Shown here: piece by piece, positions 56,768-64,000 of the stretch
How positions within the stretch are numbered: position 1 is the first letter of the stretch
How the letters are laid out: the number at the start of each line of letters is the position of its first letter
Source: Chrysogorgia sp. JL179-B06
Taxonomy: Eukaryota; Cnidaria; Anthozoa; Scleralcyonacea; Chrysogorgiidae
Reading direction: 5' to 3'
Assembly: GCA_035772405.1 (NCBI GenBank)
Contig: JAYKKM010000372.1
Coordinates: 128,499-192,498 of the forward strand
DNA length: 64,000 bases
Translations under genes and position numbers: made by a program
The notes under the pieces: model-generated
Database searches by the model: none
What the model was told of the DNA's origin: nothing
What the model saw: the letters and a program-made list of their open reading frames with translations, nothing else

Positions 56768-57440
56768 GTTTTTTATTCGTGAGTTTGTTGATGTCAAGCA
56801 AGATGCTACCCACTTTGTTCACACCACTCACGTTAGTCTTGGTGTGAAAAGACAAGTTATTATATGCACCACTACGAGTGGGCACGCTAGACTCGACAAC
56901 AGGAAAATGAAGCACGATACCACTCAACGTGGACTCTGACGTGATCGGGAGAACCGCGATGACGCTAGATTGCTTACCTGTCGTGTCAGTAGTCTCGTCC
57001 ACGAGAGTGTCACAGTGGATCTCCACGAATCTCAAGCCTCTGTTAATGTCTATCCGTCCTGGACTAATTTCCGTCCCTTTCCCAATGAGGGTGTTTCGCT
57101 GGGAAACCAAGTAACTCTCCAAACTTATATAGCTTGATGGGGTGTTCTGATTTCAACGTGCACGTGTGGTTGTATGTGTTGTGTGATAGCGTTATCTTGA
57201 TGTTGTCCTTCTCCTCGAAGTAAGTCATGAGACCAATGAAAGTCCAGTAGCCTTCTGGTATCACGTGTTTCGTTGAGTTATATTGGATCTCGTCGTTAAA
57301 GTCTTTGATGACGTTCTTGTAGTCCCAATACATGCTCACCGACTTCACGACCAAAGTCGAGCCGCTTGGGACAGTCCAAACTCCTGTCCAACGCGAGGAT
57401 TTTCTTACCATCATCGATGAACACTGATAGTTTTCTTCAT
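56757..57440 (-). pseudogene. Probable Polinton minor virion (penton- or fibre-like) protein
   Basis: Candidate start ATG 57440 (TAATAAAATGAAG, MKKTISV) or 57414. Blocks: VWTVPSGSTLVVKSVSMYWD, STKHVIPEGYWTFIGLMTYF, YNHTCTLKSEHPIKLYKFGE, LGFPAKHPHW, then GRIDINRGLRFVEIHCDTLV, QSSVIAVLPITSESTLSGIV. The PEGYWTF...F and beta-rich pattern is shared with putative penton/fibre-type proteins of Polintons by memory, so the assignment is tentative. One break at about 57090, another near 57400. Head-to-head with the gene at 57457. Confidence 0.4.
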
Positions 57441-57460
57441 TTTATTAATGAATAAAATGA
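57437..57460. promoter_or_regulatory. 24-bp palindrome holding two outward start codons
   Basis: TCATTTTAT, six-base centre, ATAAAATGA: a perfect inverted repeat that places an AATAAAATG start on each strand (minus ATG at 57440, plus ATG at 57457). Only 16 bp lies between the two start codons, so any promoter for both must sit here or within the coding ends. Confidence 0.65.
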
Positions 57461-58666
57461 TACGAGCTTACTACGGTGAGAACTACGACAAGGCGATCAA
57501 GAACTCCGAGATCGCGATTCGGAAGGCTAAGTCGGATCTTTTGAAAAAATATCCACACGCCACAATGAGTAAGTTCGAGTTCGACCCAGTCGAAACACAA
57601 CGTGGTGACGTGACGAGAGTGAACGTTTACTTTCGAAATAGTGACGTAATCTCGACTGACATCACCAGCGACACATTTAAGAATGACAAGAGCATGTGGA
57701 GATGGTTACATAACAACACGCCTTTCCCAAAAATATGGAATAGTGGTGGTACGGTTCAAAAACTACCACTGACAGAGTCAGCTGGTATGGTAAGGACACC
57801 GTGAGATATCCACCTCACACTCTTAACTACCAAGTCAATAACTTCAACATCTTCGTGGACGATAAGAACTCTTTCAAGTCAAACTTACCGAGGATAGTCA
57901 TTGACACGAAAGAGCGTTACGGCCCGAACGGCGACGACTATAACACGGTGTGGACGCTGACAAAGAGATTACCAGGCTATCACGGCCCTGTACATAGCCA
58001 CATATAGATCTGGAGTTTCGCTACAAAACTTAACAGCTAGCCCTGACGTCCCAAAAACAGATCACGAGTCTCATGAAATTCCACGTGTATTTCACCATGC
58101 GGAGAGTGATGTTTCGTCTCGACAAAAGTAAGGCTGACATCGCTGACATTATCAGACTATACGTTCCAGACTACAGAGTTCTAATGTCAAACCTCCCGTT
58201 AGATGGTAATTGGCTCCTGGATATCAAAGATCTTCAAGGCGACTATAAGCGCTATTGTTCAAGAACGTCGGACGGGATCACTGAGCTAGGTCAGGAGTTA
58301 TTGAACCAGTCCATAGAGGTCTATGTCTACGCATTGCTCGGGTGCACAGGCAAAAAGCAAACAAAGTATCGTTGGGTCACGTGCGAGTGCTCGCGAAGTC
58401 CAACAAGTCTTCAGAAACATCGTGGAAGATGCTGTCGTTCAAGTACTCAACCAAAGTAACGGCGTACGTGGATTAATCTCATGAACAAGGCTATCAAAGA
58501 CAACGCACGTCAAGTTGGACCTGGCCGTCACGTAACTAACATCTACCAAACAAACACCACGTGGTTGATACCGCGAGAGCATGGTACTTTTTGGAAGGAA
58601 CGACAAAAACGTACTTTTCACGGCAAATCTCATTCCTCATCTACTACCTCCCCTCACTACTCCTAA
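57457..58666 (+). pseudogene. Unrecognised Polinton protein, frame-broken
   Basis: Starts at ATG 57457 (GAATAAAATGATAC), or 57448. Pieces: AYYGENYDKAIKNSEIAIRK, NDKSMWRWLHNNTPFPKIWN, then TLNYQVNNFNIFVDDKNSFK, LPRIVIDTKERYGPNGDDY, TKRLPGYHGPVHSH, then VLMSNLPLDGNWLLDIKDLQ, ELGQELLNQSIEVYVYALLG, and a last part EVQQVFRNIVEDAVVQVLNQ with ARQVGPGRHVTNIYQTNTTW. About 400 codons with breaks near 57790, 58005, 58060, 58360 and 58480. No family recognised; the only long plus-strand gene next to the integrase cluster. Confidence 0.45.
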
Positions 58667-59460
58667 TTAGATCGGTTCATTTCTTTCATTCATAACTATA
58701 ACAACTCTCACATTAAAAAAACTAACTTACTCTACTATATAAACTCAACTAACAATAAACCTCAACACTAACAACTAACTACGGTTACTATAAGATCCAT
58801 GTCAACACAACTAAACTAAATCTAAAAACCTACTCGAACTAGCAACTATTCTCTAACCAACTCTATGACTACTCTCTCACTTCTTTCAATTTATAAACTA
58901 ACTAAAACCCTAACTCTACTGTAACTCACTCTCTAACTTCATTTGAAAAAAACCTGTACTACGCTAAGGACCAGCATCAGCTCTCATCCATCACTCAGAA
59001 AAACTAAGACTTCCTCACTACACCTCCACGTCACCTCACTCACTAACCTACTTTTAACTTAACCTCTTCTAAAAACATAAAACTCATACTTAGTTAACTT
59101 GGAACGTTTTAAACACCCTAATACTAAAACTAAATTATAAATATACTAAAACTCAACTAACAAAACTACTCTTTAGAAGACAGTCTCACACACTTCTCTA
59201 ACTTAAAACCTAAATACACCAACATACTCTCCAGTATTACAATGAAAGAAACACCAACCTAAACAACTCATCTAAATAACTCAATTTTCTTAAACTCTAA
59301 CCTCTACCAAAAACTAACTTAGAAACCCTCTCTTAACAACACTACTCAAAACTTTTCTTCACCAAACAATTAACTTTATATAAACCTCTGCACCAGCACA
59401 AGTAACTCTATAAAAACAAAACATCCAACTGACAAACAACATTCGACTCTTATAAATATC
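58640..59460 (+). other. G-depleted tract
   Basis: On the plus strand G almost vanishes: by hand count about 34 G in 780 nt (58681-59460), while C remains near a quarter. Neighbours on both sides have normal G. The text is full of AACTAAC, CTCAACTAAC and CTAACTT repeats and has no ORF. It may be mutated coding sequence or a strand-biased low-complexity tract. Confidence 0.7.
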
Positions 59461-59810
59461 ATGACACACTACATAAACTAAACTTAACGCTCAAAACTGC
59501 TCACCCAGAGTCCATCGAGCACGAATAGCAACAACTTCTTACTCAGAGAGTCGTCAGGAACGAACATGACCTTTGGGTTTCAATAGTGGACGTTAACTTT
59601 AAAAAGTGTGAGTAAAAAAGTCTGTGAAAACAGCACTCTAATGGTGGTGGAACATCTAGAGATCACTCGATAACGGTGAAAACCCACACCACCCACAGTC
59701 CAACCTGTGAAACGAGCAAGCCTGTCACGGGTAACTCGACAGCTGGTTCTTCGATATCGCTAATATTGCTGAGGAGTGATAGTGAGCAAAGATTCGTGAT
59801 GTAAATAATT

Positions 59811-61480
59811 GAGTTTGTATCTTGGATATGGTGAGGGTGATAACCACAACCCAGAGAAAAAGACACCACCATTAAATAAGACTGTGTTTTAACCGATCAA
59901 CTTTTAAAAAACCTCAAAGATCGTCGAGATACATGCCTAAGTCTACCCAGAGTGGAGGAGAATAGAAGACGGGAGGTCTGCGTCCGCTTTTTCAAAACAC
60001 CGTATCTCAAAAGCCCTCAGTAGGTAGTTGGCGACGACTTACGTGAGAAACTATGAGAATTCAAGAAGGAGGGGTCTTCGAGCTTGAGCCCACAACTAAC
60101 TCACGATAAACCGTTGTCTATATCGTCGTTGGTTTTTCAAGTTAACTACTACAGCTAATTACCCTCAGCAGTTAACTATGGATATATCGTTTGTAACCGA
60201 ACAACGGGTTCCTACGCACATAGTTCGTTAGGTTACAAAACAGGGAAGGGGACGAACAACCAGCTTATCGGTAACGGGTGGTGGGTGGCCCGTGCAAGAA
60301 TACAACTACTGCACGTTTGCCAAGTGGAGTCGTGGGGAACTGACAATAAACATCTGATATCTTGTCACTGGTTAAATGAGAAGGTAGTCCACGGTGGCGT
60401 GAGTGGATGGTGGTGGTGATACCTTTTCTCAGGCTTCATCGCCAACCTGAAGAGTATTGGCGACCCCGTTCGGATCGCATAGTTCTTTCAACCGAGGCGT
60501 CTGCAAAGAGTTGGATAGCACGACCAGGCGTGTCTGGTGAAGATCTACAGGTTTTAAAAGGTTGTCGAATGGGTTTCCTTGAACCTGCCGACATAATCAA
60601 AGTTGAACAAGAGCATGATGTTAGAATACGGTATCAAATATAAAATGAGCTTGTATCTTGGATAAGGAGAGGGTGACATCAACGCCAGAAAAAAGGAAAA
60701 CCACCTATGTAGACCTGTTTTCAATAGTAACATATCTAAACGCGGTGATCACCGGAAAAAACACACTGGGCAGGACGAGAGTCACGAAAATTAAAGACTG
60801 GAGATTCTTAACTTTCACCAAGACGTCTATAGTAACAAAGAGCCCTTCGGTGGGTGAGATGGTTTCATTAGGAATGTGAGGTCCCACGAGGATGCTTTTG
60901 TCTGACTGTCCTAGACTCACACACGATCAACGTGTCCATCTTCATGGTGAACCAATTCTACCTTAACACCTCGCACAATACAACACCAGCCTCTGGAGGG
61001 TGGTCATATATTGTTGGTAACGACGACGGGAGTTACGATAAGTTTCACTCGGCTACAACTCTTGAACGCCAAATGACAAGATATACATTTGGCGGTGGGT
61101 GGCCAGTCGTGTGAATATAACTGTGCGTTTCCACCAACTCGTTAACGTGGTTGGACAAACACCTAATCTCGTGTCACTGGATGATGATTGGAAGCCACGT
61201 ATCGTGTGAAACGACAATAAAGTCACCGAACGGTGACTTCACGGCAAACAAAGAAGGCGAACGGGAGCCACGTGTCGGCGGTCTCCCATCTTTTTCAAAC
61301 GAGAGGGTTCGACAGCACGAGAATGGCTGACACCCTTTCAGCATCGGCTTTCACCAACAAAAAGTAATCGAAGCACCAACAAACCCATCTCAGAGCCGAG
61401 ATCTACGGGATGAAGATCGGTGAGCGGTCTCTTAGCACCAGCCGAGATCTCGAGACTAAACAAGAGCATGATGTTAGAAT
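59811..61480 (+). repeat. Tandem duplication of ~840 bp, two diverged units
   Basis: Unit A (59811-60627) and unit B (60646-61480) share a start (GAG[TC]TTGTATCTTGGATA), an internal coding-like block (YIVCN..GSY in A; YIVGN..GSY in B, then GGGWPV) and an end (CAAGAGCATGATGTTAGAAT at 60608 and 61461). Both units are riddled with stops. B has the better piece: MVNQFYLNTSHNTTPASGGW and SYIVGNDDGSYDKFHS. They look like decayed tandem paralogues of an unknown protein. Confidence 0.6.
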
Positions 61481-61499
61481 TATAACATAGCGTGAGAGT

Positions 61500-61960
61500 T
61501 ATTTTTTTTGTAACCGTGTCGGGTTAACAAAACAACGACGAACTCTAAGCTAGCCATGTTTAGATCAGGATATATTGCTGACGTTGCAGATGGATCGACT
61601 CCAACTGAGGCTCTGACCTTATCGATCAGATCATCTCGTCAGTGGCTTTGTCTGTCCTTTTTGATGACCCTTGTTGGTTAACTTTAACCGACTTGAATCT
61701 TTTCACCGTGTGTTTGATACCTTGCCGATCCGGACAAGATCGTCGCAGCGCCAATAAGCGACAGCCGCTGATATAGGGTTCGGAACCAATATCGATGTGA
61801 CTATCCCGCTGACGAAGCACAACCGTAATTCACGACTATTTTCATGTTAGCTTTGATCTTAAGTCGTAACATTTTTCTTCTTTGAATATTTTGCAAAACT
61901 CTCTTCAACCCGTGTAACTCATCTCTTCTAAGTTTTGACGTGTACATGTCTTTTAATATG
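61500..61960. other. No clear gene
   Basis: A minus-strand ORF at 61626-61820 is basic (VKRFKSVKVNQQGSSKRTDK) and might be a decayed core-type protein, but nothing supports this beyond composition. Confidence 0.3.
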
Positions 61961-61968
61961 TGAAAAAA

Positions 61969-61996
61969 TTTCGTAATGAGCGATCATTTACGAAAA
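61969..61996 (-). terminator. Stem-loop with T-run at a gene end
   Basis: TTTCGTAA-TGA and TCA-TTTACGAAA arms (one bulge), loop GCGA. On the minus strand followed by six T (61963-61968). The stop codon of the minus-strand ORF (61984-61986) lies inside the stem. Same design as at 50135 and 52850. Confidence 0.6.
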
Positions 61997-62246
61997 ACAT
62001 GTGAGAACTCCACTTGATAGGGTCGTCTGGGATAAGTTTCTGCTAGCGTGGGCATATTTCCAGCGACTGTGCCAAGCGCTTGATCGCCGGCAGCAGCAGT
62101 TTCAACGTCCCCATTGAAGACCTAATTGGTGCTCCGAGAGACTCACCGAAGAATTTTCCTAGATGCCATGCTAACGCCTAACTCCGGCCGCGACATAGAG
62201 TAAGGTGTCGTAAACTTCGATTCATGATAACTTTACGATCTGTCAT
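61984..62246 (-). pseudogene. Small unrecognised Polinton ORF, frame-broken
   Basis: Start ATG 62246 preceded by AATAAAGA. Pieces read MTDRKVIMNRSLRH, LGKFFGESLGAPIRSS and DVETAAAGDQALGTVAGNMP, ending SHVFRK before TGA inside the stem-loop. At least two breaks. No family recognised. Evidence is mainly the start motif and the stem-loop. Confidence 0.35.
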
Positions 62247-62266
62247 TCTTTATTATGGGTGACCTA

Positions 62267-62542
62267 GTCAAAAGACTCTATAGTGGGTCGTTGGTTGTGG
62301 GTGGTGCCGTCGTGACGACTTGAGTTTTAAACTTGGAAACTTGGCTTGTCTATATGCAAAATATAGTGCAGTCACCCCTGTGATAGCACCGATAGTTCCG
62401 ATGATATAACCAAATAAACTAACACCATCGCACTTCTCACGTTCTTGTTCGAACCGCTCGCGAGCTTTCTTCTCTTTCGCAGTCTTACTGATCTCAACAA
62501 GCTTACTTACCTACCCGCTGCCAAAACGCGTACTCGGACCAT
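62267..62542 (-). pseudogene. Single-pass membrane protein of the Polinton, frame-broken
   Basis: Start ATG 62542 preceded by AATAAAAG (MVRVRVLAAGR), then after a break near 62508 VSKLVEISKTAKEKKARERF, a charged helix, and GYIIGTIGAITGVTALYFAY, a Gly-rich membrane segment, then a basic tail ending before TGA. About 90 residues. It has no ORF with a start in the second frame, so it is easily missed. Function unknown. Confidence 0.45.
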
Positions 62543-62879
62543 CTTTTATTTTCTCAGGATTGTTTGTTGGTAGATGGGTTCCATGTCTCTTTATTTAGTC
62601 TCACAGTTTAACTGTGAGACGACGCACAGTTAATCTTAACTTCATAGCTAGCTACGCCTTCCTGCCACGCGTCAGCCACCACCATGGTTGACTTTTAAAA
62701 TACTTGTTCTCAAACGTCAAAATCGCATTATCTTCTTCACTCAAAACGATACTTCGCATATTCCTTCAACTCAACGATCTCTTTCTCAATGTTGTAATAA
62801 CCTTGAACGCGTAATCTTCCAAGGGTGATCTTTGTGAAACTAACTCCAGCAACACATTTATAATGAATTATAAGAAGAC

Positions 62880-63243
62880 ATGGCCTGCTATGGTAATCAG
62901 GAGGTCTATTTAAACGCAGTTGCGTTTGCAGGTGCCGGGTTCCTAGTCAAGCGCCTTGACGGGAACAAATACGGTGAAGAGATGAAGCGTCACAGCAGAA
63001 ACTTGGCCGTAGAGAAACTTGCGGCGAGAGAGAGAAAAGTGGAACGAGAAAGAAGTCGCGCATCGCGTCAAACTAGCGAAAACTACGGCCGTCGCGTTGT
63101 CAGACGCGAACCACGACATAAGCGACACGAATGCGTCCTTAGACTTACTCCACGCGACATTTCGAAGAGAACCAAAACTATATGACTACTACACACCGTC
63201 AACTAGAGATGCAGGACTAGCTCTCCGATATCAGAAGGATTGA
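62880..63243 (+). pseudogene. Small Polinton protein with N-terminal membrane segment and coiled coil
   Basis: Start ATG 62880: MACYGNQEVYLNAVAFAGAG and FLVKRL form a short hydrophobic segment; then a Lys/Arg/Glu-rich helix (KRHSRNLAVEKLAARERKVE) and, after a break near 63055, AKTTAVALSDANHDISDTNA and LYDYYTPSTRD. The LxDYYTPS ending recurs, by memory, in small Polinton proteins beside capsid genes. No AATAAA before this start. One break. Confidence 0.45.
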
Positions 63244-63249
63244 TGTTCG

Positions 63250-64000
63250 GCCGCGTGGGGTGGGTTGGTTACAAGAGCTTATAAATTCGTCATCGTTTAA
63301 ATCGCGAGCTCGTAACTAAACCTTTGTGTTTAGAGGACAGAGTAATAAAGATGACAATGAATTTTGGAAGACGAGTTGAGAATAAGAAGCATAAGAGTTC
63401 AACGATGAGAAGATAAGACGTCACCAATTCTCTTCAAGGACGTTTTCACGTACGGAGACCAAAAGAGCAAGTTTCGAACGATGGGAAGTATTCACCGCAG
63501 CCTTATGTCTGAGCGAAGACCAACTAAACGCTCTCGCTAGAGTTAGCGAAGAATTCTTGAAGGGACTAGCTGAACGCGAGCATACACCGAGGTCAAGAGT
63601 TGGGATATAATGGCTTGACTGTCTATGTCAAGTGCGACCCAAACCTGTTCACAGTCTTCGAACGATAACGACGAAGAGGTCGAGTTCGAGCGACCTCCTG
63701 AAGCGTGAGAAGTAAAACGTGAACGCAGCAGTCGACGTTAGCAGCGGTGTTCATCAAAGGTGGTGAGGGCACACCGTTCGAGTTATTCCTTCACTGAAAT
63801 GGTCATCTTGGAGAAGAAGGAAGCCGTCAAAGTCAAGAGGGAAGCGAGTTCAATTTTTGAAGGAAGAGAAGAAAAAAAAACTTAGTAACCACTCCTACCT
63901 GGAGTGGTGACTGACGTGAAAGCGACGGGCTTAAAGAGTCTTGTATATAGGACGAAATAAAGATAGTGACACGACCAAAAAGGCTCGCTGAACAAGATCC
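63250..64000. other. Decayed coding-like sequence at the window edge
   Basis: Short plus-strand pieces such as RASFERWEVFTAALCLSEDQ (about 63463-63530) and MSSATQTCSQSSNDNDEEVE (63626-63709) look like parts of genes but are cut by stops. The element continues past the window. Confidence 0.4.

Larger units (their letters stand above)
49362..64000. mobile_element. Polinton/Maverick (adintovirus-like) element, right end beyond window
   Basis: Hallmark genes on the minus strand: integrase with chromodomain (55673-56767), double-jelly-roll major capsid protein (51591-52827), packaging ATPase (50932-51538), and accessory nuclease and membrane proteins. Genes are packed with overlaps or few bases between them and share a start motif and stem-loops. 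Base composition differs from the flanks. No protein-primed DNA polymerase B or adenain-like protease was found; the former is about 1000-1200 residues in this family and may lie past 64 kb or in the degraded 58.6-61.9 kb part. Nearly every gene has single-base breaks, so this copy cannot be active. Confidence 0.85.

Noticed and set aside
57457..58666. DNA polymerase B or adenain-type protease
   Set aside because: No DxxSLYP, NSxYG, YxDTD or H..D..C protease pattern could be read in any frame.
60407..60920. Plus-strand ORF 60407-60643 and minus-strand ORF 60705-60920 as genes
   Set aside because: They lie inside the tandem duplicated units with stops in all frames and share no motif between units in that frame.
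1..64000. CRISPR arrays, bacterial operons, tRNA or rRNA genes
   Set aside because: No spaced direct repeats of that kind, no Shine-Dalgarno-led operons and no recognisable tRNA/rRNA sequence on reading; the DNA is eukaryotic.

Overview
This is animal nuclear DNA, probably from a marine invertebrate of cnidarian type. That placement is inferred from spliced genes with GT/AG introns, (TTAGGG)-like repeats, and the mix of LINE, BEL, DIRS/tyrosine-recombinase, Penelope-like, PIF/Harbinger, hAT and Polinton elements together with expanded HECT-like and P2X7-like gene families; no phylogeny was run. The first 49 kb is AT-rich and mostly mobile-element debris with a few real genes. The last 15 kb is denser and higher in GC and is one large Polinton/Maverick (endogenous virus-like) element whose right end lies beyond the window.

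Region by region. 0-1.6 kb: two convergent spliced genes, the C-terminal exons of an uncharacterised family (+) and a three-exon P2X7-intracellular-domain-like gene (-). 2.5-6.1 kb: a CR1/L2-type LINE with an unbroken 987-codon ORF2. 6.5-8.7 kb: LINE fragment and a Tc1/mariner-type MITE. 8.9-10.7 kb: an intact three-exon gene (-) of unknown function. 11-14.3 kb: BEL/Pao remnant abutting LINE pieces. 15-17.9 kb: TTAA-flanked MITE, palindrome, LINE ends. 18.1-21.7 kb: BEN-domain exons, then a Tudor-PHD (Polycomb-like) exon set. 22.6-25.4 kb: HECT remnant, tyrosine recombinase, LINE RT. 25.4-28.6 kb: a PIF/Harbinger element with transposase and Myb-like genes. 29.5-35 kb: two decayed hAT transposases around a Penelope-like RT. 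35.6-38.1 kb: three MITEs inserted at TTAA. 39.2-45.4 kb: a coiled-coil gene with one frameshift and one nonsense codon, and a DIRS/Ngaro-like element. 46-48.6 kb: a HECT-family gene interrupted by a LINE, then a LINE endonuclease fragment.

Polinton (about 49.36 kb to beyond 64 kb). Recognised on the minus strand: chromodomain integrase, double-jelly-roll major capsid protein, FtsK/HerA-type packaging ATPase, GIY-YIG nuclease with zinc finger, a membrane-anchored virion-type protein and a probable minor virion protein. No DNA polymerase B or adenain-type protease was seen; they may lie past 64 kb or be lost. Most genes carry single-base frame breaks, so this copy looks dead, although the LINE ORF2 and several spliced genes in the same window are unbroken.

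Most interesting: the Polinton appears to carry an Rpb6/RpoK-like RNA polymerase subunit. Ten of about sixteen of its putative start codons sit 0-4 nt after AATAAA, including both sides of a 24-bp palindrome between head-to-head genes. Gene ends repeatedly carry a TTTC..GAAA stem-loop, three of them followed by a T-run on the minus strand. Together these suggest, as inference only, a virus-like transcription programme. Other notable points are a G-depleted tract (58.64-59.46 kb), an ~840-bp tandem duplication (59.8-61.5 kb) and a MITE with a 7-bp target duplication inside the Polinton.
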